From the NCBI GenBank assembly GCA_017546145.1, contig JAFYXN010000006.1, positions 28,029 through 92,028 of the forward strand: a DNA stretch of 64,000 nucleotides, in the 5' to 3' direction. Made by a program: the position numbers and the translations under genes. This DNA comes from Clostridia bacterium. Its GTDB lineage: Bacteria > Bacillota > Clostridia > Monoglobales > Monoglobaceae. How positions within the stretch are numbered: position 1 is the stretch's first letter; each line of letters starts with the position of its first letter. This document shows, piece by piece, positions 1-8,196 of this stretch. The notes beneath the pieces were generated by a model that was given only the letters and a program-made list of their open reading frames with translations, did no database searches and was not told the DNA's origin.

Positions 1-391
1 AGAACTTGATAACCTTAAGACCGCGTTTAACAGCCTGAGCAACCTCTGAGGGAGTGATGCAACCGGGGAAAACAGGAATATTCTTTCCAAGACAGTAGTC
101 CACAATCTCGGGGTCAAAACCGGGGCTTACAATAAACTTTGCACCTGCAGCAACTGCTCTGTCAACCTGCTCGATTGTAAGAACGGTTCCTGCACCAACC
201 AGCATATCGGGATATTTCTCGCTCATAAGTCTGATTGATTCTTCTGCCGCATCGGTACGGAAAGTCACCTCTGCACATGAAAGACCACCCGCATAGAGTG
301 CATCCGCAAGTGGGATTGCATCTTCCGCTTTTTTAAGCACAACAACCGGTACAACTCCATATTCTTCCAAAATTTGTTCCATTGCTTTCAT
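1..391 (-). CDS. eda: KDPG/KHG aldolase, partial (3' end outside window)
   Basis: Probable 2-dehydro-3-deoxyphosphogluconate aldolase, a cytoplasmic class I aldolase that splits KDPG into pyruvate and glyceraldehyde 3-phosphate at the end of the hexuronate pathway. About 130 codons are visible. The N-terminal half is typical: a VVPVVVLKKAEDA strand, the AEVTFRTDAAEE segment containing the catalytic Glu, GAGTVLT and PVFPGCITPSE. The last visible residues are VIKF, where the family has its Schiff-base lysine. The ATG at 391 follows AGGAG at a normal distance. It lies directly upstream of uxaA, so the two probably form one operon with uxaB. Confidence 0.92.
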   Translation of the reverse strand, partial: MKAMEQILEEYGVVPVVVLKKAEDAIPLADALYAGGLSCAEVTFRTDAAEESIRLMSEKYPDMLVGAGTVLTIEQVDRAVAAGAKFIVSPGFDPEIVDYCLGKNIPVFPGCITPSEVAQAVKRGLKVIKF

Positions 392-424
392 ATCAAAAAC
401 TCCTATCTGTTTTTTTATTATCTA

Positions 425-1795
425 TTACAGCACGATTCCATCCTTGAAAATTGAAATTTCACTGTAGCCATTTATTTCATTTTGTGTCTGTTTGCCGGAG
501 GCAACTGAAATTATGTAATCAAGGAATTCATCGGTAAGCTCGTTTCCGTCAAGCACCGGCGATGCATCAAAGTCAATCCAGTTTTTCTTTTTCTCCGCCA
601 GAGCTCGGTTTGTAGAAATCTTTACAGTCGGAACCGGTGCACCAACAGGTGTTCCTCTGCCCGTGGTAAACAACACCATATGTACCCCCGCCGCAGTAAG
701 ATTGGTTATGGCAACTATGTCATTGCCGGGACCATTAAGAAGTGAAAGTCCGTTCTTTGTCAGCACATCTCCTATCTGCAGCACGTCAACCACTGGACTC
801 ATACCGCCTTTTTGGATGCATCCCAGAGACTTTTCTTCCAGCGTGGTTATGCCGCCGGCTTTATTGCCCGGTGATGGATTTTCATAAATAACCTGATTAT
901 GTCTTGTAAAGTAATCCTTAAAATCGTTTATAAGGGCAACGGTTTTGTCAAATACCTCTTTTGTTACACAGCGTTTCATCAAAAGATGTTCTGCACCAAA
1001 CATCTCAGGAACCTCTGTCAAAACACAACTTCCACCCATTGCAATAAGTCTGTCAGAAAGTCTGCCAACCAATGGATTTGCAGTGATGCCTGAAAATCCA
1101 TCACTACCTCCACATTTGAGACCAAGTTTCAACTTTGAAACGGGGATTGGTGTTCTTTTAAATGTATTTGCATATGCTTTCAGTTCGTTTATCAGCTTAA
1201 CGCCCTCTTCAATCTCATCATCGAAATCCTGGGTATTTAAGAATTTTACTCTGTTTGGATTATACTCACCGAGAATTTTTTTGAACTCCTCAATATTATT
1301 ATTTTCACAGCCAAGACCAAGAACCAATACACCGCCTGCATTGGGTTGGTTCACAAGTCCCCGCAGGATAAGCTGTGTAGTTTTGTGGTCATCACCAAGC
1401 TGTGAACAACCAAAGGGATGCTCAAAACACAATACCCCGCACTTCTCTGCCAATTTTTTTGCAACCTTGTTTACGCAGCCCACGGTATTTATTATCCAGA
1501 TATCGTTTCTAATACCCACATCGCCGTTTTCACGAACATATCCCATAAATATTTTGTCCGAATCTATCTTTTCAACGGGCATAAAATCAGGCTCATATGT
1601 ATATTCAAGATTTCCCAACAAGTTGGTTTTCACGTTGTGGCTATGAACATGCTCACCCTTTTTGATATCCTCTGTTGCATGACCTATTGGATTGCCATAT
1701 TTAATTATATTTTCGCCCATTTTTATATCACAAATTGCATATTTGTGACCATTTTCAAGGTTTACTTCAACATTGTCAAGCCTATTTATTAACAT
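425..1795 (-). CDS. uxaA: altronate dehydratase (UxaA family)
   Basis: Altronate dehydratase converts D-altronate to 2-keto-3-deoxygluconate in galacturonate catabolism. At 456 aa it is somewhat shorter than the roughly 495 aa of the E. coli enzyme but has both parts: an N-terminal SAF-like domain (about residues 1-70, with HVHSHNVKTNL) and the UxaA catalytic region with GIRNDIWIINTVGCVN, CFEHPFGCSQLGDDH and LGLKCGGSDGFSGITANP. The conserved Cys and His residues fit an iron-dependent lyase. Its start overlaps the end of uxaB by 14 bp, which indicates translational coupling. Order of transcription is uxaB, uxaA, eda. Confidence 0.93.
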   Translation of the reverse strand: MLINRLDNVEVNLENGHKYAICDIKMGENIIKYGNPIGHATEDIKKGEHVHSHNVKTNLLGNLEYTYEPDFMPVEKIDSDKIFMGYVRENGDVGIRNDIWIINTVGCVNKVAKKLAEKCGVLCFEHPFGCSQLGDDHKTTQLILRGLVNQPNAGGVLVLGLGCENNNIEEFKKILGEYNPNRVKFLNTQDFDDEIEEGVKLINELKAYANTFKRTPIPVSKLKLGLKCGGSDGFSGITANPLVGRLSDRLIAMGGSCVLTEVPEMFGAEHLLMKRCVTKEVFDKTVALINDFKDYFTRHNQVIYENPSPGNKAGGITTLEEKSLGCIQKGGMSPVVDVLQIGDVLTKNGLSLLNGPGNDIVAITNLTAAGVHMVLFTTGRGTPVGAPVPTVKISTNRALAEKKKNWIDFDASPVLDGNELTDEFLDYIISVASGKQTQNEINGYSEISIFKDGIVL

Positions 1796-3077
1796 ATTTT
1801 ATAACCTCGTCATAAAGAAAGCTTAAATCCTCACCCCAAAGCTCGGTATTTGCAAGAATGGCTTTTATATCAGAATTTTTCATAAGCTCCATAACCTTTT
1901 CATCATCATTTGGCATGTCGGTTTTATAAAAATCTATCAGCTTTGCAAAAGACTTGATAAGATTCTGCGGCATTTTGCCTGTGCGTTTTATGTATTCCAA
2001 AATTGACGGTAAAACTCTTACCTTAAACTTGCTTACCGAGTTTAAAGAAATAGATGCACAAAGATGCTTTATAAAGGGATTTTGAAAACGCTCGAATACA
2101 TCGTCTGCATAAGACTTAAGTTCTTTTTCAGGCAGGTCAAGAGTAGGGATTATTTCTTTATATACGCAGGTTTTTACAAAGCTGCTCATATTCTCATCCT
2201 TCATACAACCGCCTACTGTTTCAATACCCTCAAGCATAGCATAAGGAATCATTGATGTATGCGCACCGTTTAGAATACGAACCTTTCTTGTGCGGTAACG
2301 CTCTAAATTGTCGGTAACAATTATATTTAGGTCAGCTTTATCAAAGGGGAACTCTTCTGTTATACTATCTGCACCTTCAATTACCCAAAGATGGAAAAGC
2401 TCACTTGTGTTAAGCATATTGTCCTCGTACCCAAGGTCAAATTTTTCGTCCTTTGGATAACCTGTTACAATTCTGTCAACCAAGGTGTTGCAGAAAGTGT
2501 TTTCATTTTCAACCCAAGCCTTAAAATCCGTTCCATAGCTCCAAAGCTCTGCATAATCAAGAATATACTTTTTAAGGGTTTCGCCGTTTTTGTCAATAAG
2601 CTCACACGGAAGGAATATAAATCCGCCCAGCCCCAAATCAAAACGTTTTTTAAGAAGCATTGTAACCTTTGCAGGGAATGTTACAAACGGTGCTTTTTCA
2701 GGTATGTCCTCTGCTGAATAAGCTATTCCTGACTCGGTTGTATTTGATATAACAAATCTGAAATCGGGGTTTTCAGCAAGACTTAAGTATGCATCAAAAT
2801 CCTCATAAGGCTTAACACATCTTGAAATTACATCTATCTTTTTTGTATCAACTACCTCTTTGCCGACCTTCAAGCCTCGCATAATATGTGTATATACGCA
2901 ATTTTGCTTTTCAAGCAGGTCGCACAGACCTTTTTCAATCGGCTGAACAACCACTACTCCCGCATTAAAATCTGACGCCTCATTGGTAAGCTGAACTATC
3001 CAGTCAACAAATCCGCGAAGAAATCCGCCCTCGCCAAACTGGATTATTTTTTCTTTTCGTACCGGTTTATTATACAT
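1782..3077 (-). CDS. uxaB: tagaturonate reductase (altronate oxidoreductase)
   Basis: Member of the mannitol dehydrogenase family, expected to reduce tagaturonate to altronate with NADH. The N-terminal QFGEGGFLRGFVDW stretch is the nucleotide-binding start of UxaB-type enzymes, and KVRILNGAHTSM near residue 270 is the family signature with the catalytic Lys and His. Length is 431 aa against about 480 in E. coli. It is the first gene of the hexuronate operon and diverges from an AraC regulator across a 104-bp gap. Fructuronate reductase (UxuB) is the close alternative, but the adjacent uxaA favours UxaB. Confidence 0.9.
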   Translation of the reverse strand: MYNKPVRKEKIIQFGEGGFLRGFVDWIVQLTNEASDFNAGVVVVQPIEKGLCDLLEKQNCVYTHIMRGLKVGKEVVDTKKIDVISRCVKPYEDFDAYLSLAENPDFRFVISNTTESGIAYSAEDIPEKAPFVTFPAKVTMLLKKRFDLGLGGFIFLPCELIDKNGETLKKYILDYAELWSYGTDFKAWVENENTFCNTLVDRIVTGYPKDEKFDLGYEDNMLNTSELFHLWVIEGADSITEEFPFDKADLNIIVTDNLERYRTRKVRILNGAHTSMIPYAMLEGIETVGGCMKDENMSSFVKTCVYKEIIPTLDLPEKELKSYADDVFERFQNPFIKHLCASISLNSVSKFKVRVLPSILEYIKRTGKMPQNLIKSFAKLIDFYKTDMPNDDEKVMELMKNSDIKAILANTELWGEDLSFLYDEVIKYVNK

Positions 3078-3181
3078 CCATAATCACCTCTTGTATTTTA
3101 CAGTTGATTTTTCTATCATTTTATAATAAAATACCAATATAAAGCTATACTTAAACTTTTATATATTAGGGGCAAACTTTT

Positions 3182-4060
3182 ATGAAAAAGATGTTAGTTT
3201 CAAACGTTACCCAAGAGGATTTTATTTCGGTAAGATACAACTTTTATCAATCAACAGTAAAGCATTCGCATAACTTTTTTGAGCTTATGTATGTAGTTGA
3301 AGGCAGTCTTGTACATAGGGTAAACTCTCTTGAAGAGAGAGTTATGAAAACAGGTGACTATATGATTATGGATATAGGAACCATACACGAATATACCGGC
3401 GATAATTTAAAGCTCATAAACGCCTCATTTCTTCCTCAGGCGATAGAGCCCGAGCTTAAAGATTGCAAAACTCTTACCGAGCTTTTAAAATACTCTTTAT
3501 TTGACCTCAAAGAAATGCAGCATATCCCCTTTCCTGTCAACATCATACTTCACGATACTGACGGCAGTATTCTTTCAGTTATCGAGGCAATGGCATCCGT
3601 TCAGGGAAGCAGCAAAAAGCTGTCAGACAAAGTCTCAATACACCTTCTTGTTTCATTGCTCTTGCAAATACTGAATACGCAGGATGCTGTCAGATTTCAT
3701 AACTCCACAACTGAGATAACCTCATATATATTAGAAACAATAAAAAAGCAATACGCAGACGATAACCTACTGGTCACAGCCGCACATGAGTTGAATTATT
3801 CTTTGTCATATCTGTCATATACATTTAAAAGAGATATGGGAGTTTCTTTTAAAGAATATCTGCAGAAATATAGAGCAGATGTTGCAGCAAAGCTGCTGGA
3901 AAGCTCTGATAATCCAATATATGAGATAAGCAACGCCGTAGGTTACAGCGACCTTAAAAGCTTTAACCGTATATTTAAAAGTCACATAAAAATGACGCCC
4001 TCAAAATACAGAAAAATCAAAAAGCTTTCAAAGCAGCTTGAAACAGATATAGCATTTTAA
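3182..4060 (+). CDS. AraC family transcriptional regulator
   Basis: A 292-aa one-component regulator. The N-terminal cupin-like sensor (about residues 1-110) has the characteristic HSHNFFELMYVVEGS and a GDYMIMDIGTIHEY turn. The C-terminal 100 residues are the double helix-turn-helix, with ELNYSLSYLSYTFKRDMG and ending in GYSDLKSFNRIFKSHIKMTPSKYR. It is divergent from uxaB, so it probably senses a hexuronate or its derivative and controls uxaB-uxaA-eda. The ligand is an inference from position only. Start: ATG after a weak AGGGGC site. Confidence 0.9.
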   Translation: MKKMLVSNVTQEDFISVRYNFYQSTVKHSHNFFELMYVVEGSLVHRVNSLEERVMKTGDYMIMDIGTIHEYTGDNLKLINASFLPQAIEPELKDCKTLTELLKYSLFDLKEMQHIPFPVNIILHDTDGSILSVIEAMASVQGSSKKLSDKVSIHLLVSLLLQILNTQDAVRFHNSTTEITSYILETIKKQYADDNLLVTAAHELNYSLSYLSYTFKRDMGVSFKEYLQKYRADVAAKLLESSDNPIYEISNAVGYSDLKSFNRIFKSHIKMTPSKYRKIKKLSKQLETDIAF

Positions 4061-4101
4061 ACCTTTTGCTGACCTACTTCTTATTTACAAAAGTTTTAGT
4101 G

Positions 4102-5322
4102 CTATGGTCTTATCGCTTCTATAACTGCAGCAACCGCGTCGCCCATCTGCTTATATCCGTTTGCATTTGGGTGAACCCAGTTTGCCTGCTTCATAACATA
4201 ATCATCGCAATATTTGTTTGCACGGTATGGTTCCTTATCAAAGCCAAAGACCGGGTCAAGATTTAAAAGTGTGCCCGAAATATAAATGCCTTCACAGCCG
4301 TCAAAGTGCTTAATCAGCGCATCTGCGGCACAAATAACAGCAAATCTGTACTGTTTTGAGCCTGAAACGCAGCCTAGTTGCTTTCCCCACGCATATTGCT
4401 CTGCGCCAATTACAGGAAGATTGATAATAATTTTAATATTTTTATCATACTCCCAAATCGAGGAAATTACTTTTTGAGTGTTTTCGACATACTCGGATAC
4501 AACATCCATGCATTTTTCATACGAAACATATTGCAAATCATTTCCGCCCATAAGAAGTGATACCGCATCAATATGTCCCGGGTTGTATCTTTCAATATAT
4601 TTTTTAAAGCTGAACTCCCACCGGGGATTCTCGTTTATAATTATATCTCCATTATCTTGTTTTTGGTACAGCTTACCATCTTTATGATAAATCATTCCGT
4701 CTTTAAGTTCAAAAGCTGGCAACCCGTCATAAGCGTATGTCGGTCTGTCATTTTTCTTCTTTGTTTCCTCAAAATCAATATCCCCATAATATTTCTTGCC
4801 TTCCACATCTTCAGGGAATACAAACGGTGAAACTCCACCCCAGCAGACAGTAGTATTTTCAAAATACCACCTGTATGACCAGCCGCCTCTGCCTTCCATA
4901 TAAATGTGTCCGTCAAAGCTTCTTAAGCCTCTTGTTGTAATATTTTCAAGCTTATGTACAAACTGTTCAATATATTTTGTACTGTGGGTCATGCTGTCAC
5001 CGATTGACATAACCGAAAATTCAGCATTCTTATTTTTATCAACCAGACATATAATACAGGATTTTTCTGCAATGCGAATGCCAATTTCATCATAAACCGC
5101 AATTGTCAGCGGAAAACAATCCCTGTCGTACGGAAATTCACAAATCCGCCAGAACTCACCGAAGTTTCCGCCGTACTCGCATTCTACTTTTATGTCGTAT
5201 TCCTCTTTGTAGGGAAGAATAATATTTTTAAAATATATGCTGTATTCCTCGGTGTCCCGTCTTATATCCTCGTTTTCCTTAGGTCTTAAAATATATACCT
5301 TTGATGGTAACGCTATAATCAT
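4102..5322 (-). CDS. SGNH/GDSL-type hydrolase
   Basis: A 406-aa esterase-like protein. Residues 1-100 look like a beta-rich N-terminal domain. The SGNH fold follows: block I SIGDSMTHS with the candidate nucleophile Ser near residue 110, block III GGNDLQY near 259-265, and block V NWVHPNANGY near 381-390. The usual DxxHP of block V reads NxxHP here, so the catalytic Asp is replaced by Asn or supplied elsewhere. No signal peptide is apparent. Next to hexuronate genes it may remove acetyl or other esters from plant polysaccharide fragments; that role is inferred. It is convergent with the AraC gene across 41 bp. Confidence 0.78.
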   Translation of the reverse strand: MIIALPSKVYILRPKENEDIRRDTEEYSIYFKNIILPYKEEYDIKVECEYGGNFGEFWRICEFPYDRDCFPLTIAVYDEIGIRIAEKSCIICLVDKNKNAEFSVMSIGDSMTHSTKYIEQFVHKLENITTRGLRSFDGHIYMEGRGGWSYRWYFENTTVCWGGVSPFVFPEDVEGKKYYGDIDFEETKKKNDRPTYAYDGLPAFELKDGMIYHKDGKLYQKQDNGDIIINENPRWEFSFKKYIERYNPGHIDAVSLLMGGNDLQYVSYEKCMDVVSEYVENTQKVISSIWEYDKNIKIIINLPVIGAEQYAWGKQLGCVSGSKQYRFAVICAADALIKHFDGCEGIYISGTLLNLDPVFGFDKEPYRANKYCDDYVMKQANWVHPNANGYKQMGDAVAAVIEAIRP

Positions 5323-5421
5323 ATTTAATACCTGCCTTTATATAAATTTTATGTTTACTAATTTAATATTTTCAGATAATCCTACATTTAAGTTTGTGTC
5401 AAGTGGGTCCAGAACATCTAA

Positions 5422-6273
5422 TCATTTCAACGCAATCAACTCACTTACAACTATTACAGGCTTATTATTTATTCTAAATGGGAAAATGCTGTTGCCAATC
5501 CCTCGACTTACTATCATACTTGTTGTGCCATTTTCATAAAGACCATCGTAGTATTTTGGCAGTAATCCTTGTCCCGGAGCAACCAAACCTCCTACAAAGG
5601 GGAGGATAAATTGTCCACCGTGTGCATGCCCCGACAGAACCAAATCAGCTTTATCCGCATACGCCTCAAAGTACTCCGGTCTGTGTGCTAAAAGAACCTT
5701 GTAATTTGCGTTTTCCGGGACAATGCGCATAAGTTGATGTGAAATATTTTGTTCCATAGCATCATCAACAAGCTCCATTCTAAATCCCGGATCGTTTATT
5801 CCAATGATGGTTATTGTATCAGTTCCAACAGATATATCTGCTTTCTCATCTTCAAGTACAGTCACCCCTGACTGCTTCAGCCTTGTTATTAAATGGTTGT
5901 ATTCGGTATTACTAAGTCTTGATTCGTGATTTCCGTTCACATAATATGTAGGTGCAATCTTTACTGCACTTTCTGCAAAATATACAGCCTTATCTATGTT
6001 TGTTCTTCTTGAATCTACAATATCTCCCGTAATTACAATAATATCTGCGTCTGCTTTTTGTAACAAAGAAATAAGCTTTATGTTGTTCTTTCCAAACTCT
6101 GTATTATGTAAATCTGATATCTGCGCTATTCTAAACCTATCAAATTCCATCGGCAAAGATTCAGATGAAACAACTATTGTATTTATTTCCAAAGCACTGT
6201 TACCATAGACAACCCATATAATAAACAAAACTATAATAACAAGTATTGCAAATAGAATATATTTTTTAATCAA
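5422..6273 (-). CDS. membrane-anchored metallophosphoesterase (YkuE-like)
   Basis: A 283-aa calcineurin-like phosphoesterase. An N-terminal hydrophobic segment (about residues 5-24, ILFAILVIIVLFIIWVVYG) anchors it with the catalytic domain probably outside. All metal motifs are present in order: QISDLHN (DxH), ITGDIVDSRR (GD), YVNGNHESR (GNHE), LLAHRPEY, and the closing LSGHAHGGQ. This is the YkuE subgroup, and the substrate is unknown. It is the last ordinary gene before the cassette array; about 100 bp of AT-rich sequence separates it from the first boundary repeat. Confidence 0.85.
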   Translation of the reverse strand: MIKKYILFAILVIIVLFIIWVVYGNSALEINTIVVSSESLPMEFDRFRIAQISDLHNTEFGKNNIKLISLLQKADADIIVITGDIVDSRRTNIDKAVYFAESAVKIAPTYYVNGNHESRLSNTEYNHLITRLKQSGVTVLEDEKADISVGTDTITIIGINDPGFRMELVDDAMEQNISHQLMRIVPENANYKVLLAHRPEYFEAYADKADLVLSGHAHGGQFILPFVGGLVAPGQGLLPKYYDGLYENGTTSMIVSRGIGNSIFPFRINNKPVIVVSELIALK

Positions 6274-6377
6274 TATATTTCACCTTGCTTTCGACAATAT
6301 TCGGTACTTTTTATAAAATTGGCAAACAATTTATATTCTAACTGTTTTAGCAAATTACGTTTATTTCGTAAGTTAAT

Positions 6378-6405
6378 TATATAAAGACTGTATAATCTAT
6401 GTGCC
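6378..6405. repeat. boundary repeat A (right half only), left end of array
   Basis: Reads TATATAAAGACTGTATAATC and continues with a slightly altered TATGTGCC in place of TAGATGCC. It matches the right half of the full repeats; the TTCGACA half is absent or degenerate, which marks the left boundary of the array. The second conserved box of the site follows at about 6422-6447. Confidence 0.8.
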
Positions 6406-6450
6406 CTTTGTTTTAAAACAAGCTCAAATCTGGTCAGGATTAAAAACTTA

Positions 6451-6480
6451 ACCGATGCAGACAGAAAGTTCTACATCGGT
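6451..6480 (-). terminator. stem-loop after the toxin gene
   Basis: Inverted repeat ACCGATG / CATCGGT with a 16-nt loop lies just after the toxin stop codon. On the minus strand a TTTTT run follows a few bases later. It is a plausible weak terminator for the toxin-antitoxin unit. Confidence 0.5.
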
Positions 6481-6485
6481 TTTAG

Positions 6486-6761
6486 TTAAAACAAATCGCT
6501 ATGAGTACCAGTTCGAGTTAAGCCTAACACCAGTAAATCTTTCTCAATTCTGTAAATTAACAACCAATTCGGTTCAATATGACATTCTCTTGACCCTCTA
6601 TAATCTCCGGATAGCGGATGATCAAGATATTTTTCAGGAAGTTTATCTCCGTTAGCTAAAATATCAATAACTTCCTTCAATAAATCCATATTATACCCTC
6701 GTTTTTTAGCAAGTTTATAATCCTTTTTAAAACGAGTTGACATTTCTATTTGGTACTTCAT
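6486..6761 (-). CDS. YafQ-family mRNA interferase toxin
   Basis: A 91-aa RelE-superfamily toxin of the YafQ type, expected to cleave mRNA on the ribosome. Family landmarks are present: an N-terminal TRFKKDYKLAKKRGY, DHPLSGDYRGSRECHIEPNW and the terminal TRTGTHSDLF. The residues matching E. coli YafQ His50, His63, Arg83, His87 and Phe91 are there, but the position of Asp67 reads Asn (EPN where YafQ has EPD), so activity could be changed. The start codon overlaps the antitoxin stop by 4 bp (ATGA). It is the distal gene of cassette 1. Confidence 0.88.
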   Translation of the reverse strand: MKYQIEMSTRFKKDYKLAKKRGYNMDLLKEVIDILANGDKLPEKYLDHPLSGDYRGSRECHIEPNWLLIYRIEKDLLVLGLTRTGTHSDLF

Positions 6762-7033
6762 GATTCTAAGTCCTCAAAAAGCTCTTTTGTACTTGAATAT
6801 CTTTTCGCCGGTATCTTTCCACTTAACATATCGTCCATTTCCTTAATAGCAGCAACAGTTTCTGCATTTGGAATATCAGTCGCAATTTCAAAAGGTATTC
6901 TGCCTTGTCTGACAACCTGCCTTAAAAACATATTCATAGCCGTTGTCATATTAAGCCCCATATCAGAAAACATTGCGTCTGCCTGTTTTTTCAATTCAGT
7001 ATCCATCCGAATACTCATATTTACAGTTGCCAT
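6758..7033 (-). CDS. RelB/DinJ-family antitoxin
   Basis: A 91-aa antitoxin with an N-terminal ribbon-helix-helix (MATVNMSIRMDTELKKQAD, then the helix pair around MGLNMTTAMNMFLRQVVRQG) and a C-terminal tail that should wrap the toxin (KRYSSTKELFEDLES). It precedes the YafQ-like toxin and overlaps it by 4 bp, the usual order for dinJ-yafQ. A strong promoter lies just upstream inside the cassette, and AGGAGG precedes the ATG. It probably represses its own operon. Confidence 0.9.
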   Translation of the reverse strand: MATVNMSIRMDTELKKQADAMFSDMGLNMTTAMNMFLRQVVRQGRIPFEIATDIPNAETVAAIKEMDDMLSGKIPAKRYSSTKELFEDLES

Positions 7034-7064
7034 AATATATTACCTCCTTACATTTAGTATATAC

Positions 7065-7093
7065 ATTGTACCACAAAATATGTGCATTGTCAA
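7065..7093 (-). promoter_or_regulatory. sigma-A promoter of the toxin-antitoxin cassette
   Basis: On the minus strand a perfect -35 TTGACA (7088-7093), a 17-bp spacer and -10 TACAAT (7065-7070) lie about 30 bp before the antitoxin start. The cassette therefore carries its own promoter and does not depend on upstream transcription. Confidence 0.8.
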
Positions 7094-7120
7094 TGCGCTT
7101 TTTGACTACAATGACCTGTT

Positions 7121-7211
7121 TTCGCCAAATTTCGACAATCCTTATATAAAGACTGTATAATCTAGATGCCAACTTGAGTTATAACATCGTCATATCAAGT
7201 TAAGACTAAAA
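7121..7211. repeat. boundary repeat B with second box
   Basis: The 40-bp core occupies 7131-7170: TTCGACAATC, then the near-palindrome around TATATA, then TGTATAATCTAGATGCC. It is preceded by TTTCGCCAAA, shared with repeat F. Downstream lie a 7-bp inverted repeat (AACTTGA at 7171-7177, TCAAGTT at 7195-7201) and a second conserved box, roughly GTCATATCAAGTTAAGAC (7189-7206), just before the dinD stop codon. Confidence 0.85.
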
Positions 7212-7212
7212 A

Positions 7213-8072
7213 TTATTCATCAAGCATCAAAGTTCCTTCTTTTGCTTTTTGTTTCAGTCTTTTCATCTGCTCTTTTTCAATTTGAGCAATGCTCTTTTCG
7301 GGAGTTGGCAAATCTTCAGGCATTGTACCGCCAATTTCTTCAATAGCTTTTCTGACTTCTCTGCCAACTGTATTATGAACTTTGGTGGCAGTTTCTGCAT
7401 TATCAACATTATCTTTTCTCAACTTTTCCTCTGTCTGTGAAATTCTGAAAAGATTTGCGATAAGTTCTGTGCTGCCCATATAATCAAGAATTTTTTGTCC
7501 TACTGCAAGACCTTTTCTTTTGTGGATATCTTCAACATCAAGTCCACCATAAAGCCCCATATAACCGGCATTTTGAAAAATTGCAAATTCCTCATTCGTT
7601 ATAACACCGGCATTTCTTGCAGTTTCCGCCAGAAGCTGATTCCATTGTTTTATATCACCGCGAACAACCAATCTTCTGCTATCTTCATCAAGCTGATTAA
7701 ATCTGTCCGCAACTTCTTGTCTGTAAGTCTGTATGGCAAAGTATGTTTGCCCAAGTGCAATAACTTCTTTTCTTGGGTCGCCATTTTGAACAATCAAATA
7801 ACAAGCATATCTTGTAAGTTCATAATCCAAGACAGGTTTTTCGGTTGCACCTGCTTTCACGATTTTCCTGACCTCAGGAAAATCGCAATTAATATCGTGT
7901 CCGCTATTTTCACAAGCAATCATTGCACGCTTTATAACCTTATGAAAATTTTCCCATTTGTTATAATCTAAAACAATCGCCAATTCTCTTGCAAACCAAT
8001 ATTCTGTACGTCTTCTTTAATATGCTTTATATCTTCAAAGCATTTGTATTCTTTTGCAATCAGATTGCTCAT
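7213..8072 (-). pseudogene. dinD: DNA-damage-inducible protein D (DinD), single-base frameshift
   Basis: DinD-family protein, in E. coli an SOS-induced modulator of RecA. The gene starts at ATG 8072 after GAGGTAATAAA and begins MSNLIAKEYKCFEDIKHIKED, typical of DinD. The frame then breaks near 8009-8010; the other frame continues TEYWFARELAIVLDYNKWEN through a normal body and ends KEGTLMLDE. Restoring one G at that point (GACGTACAG to GACGGTACAG) gives a clean 286-aa protein of usual DinD length. Without it only a TTG at 7983 could start the body. It may be a true mutation or a sequencing error. It is the sole gene of cassette 2. Confidence 0.88.
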
Positions 8073-8101
8073 TTTATTACCTCTTTTCTTTTTCAACATT
8101 T

Positions 8102-8183
8102 TTCGACAGTCTTTATATAAAGACTGTATAATCTAGATGCCACTAATTATAGATCTTGTTCATATCGTTTTAGGAACAAAAAT
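8102..8183. repeat. boundary repeat C, perfect 22-bp palindrome
   Basis: The core occupies 8102-8141. Positions 8106-8127 form a perfect palindrome whose half is ACAGTCTTTAT, centred on TATATA. TATAATCTAGATGCC follows. The second conserved box, near GTTCATATCGTTTTAGGA, lies at 8158-8175, shortly before the stop codon of the GIY-YIG gene. Confidence 0.85.
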
Positions 8184-8196
8184 CAGTTAATAATTA

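Noticed and set aside
945..1646. 233-aa plus-strand reading frame
   Set aside because: It is antisense to uxaA, lacks a ribosome site and has no domain; the minus-strand frame is clearly the gene.
7131..8183. Classical integron attC sites
   Set aside because: The layout is similar but the heptamers do not satisfy RYYYAAC and GTTRRRY, and no tyrosine integrase of the IntI type is in the window. Kept as an open comparison, not a call.
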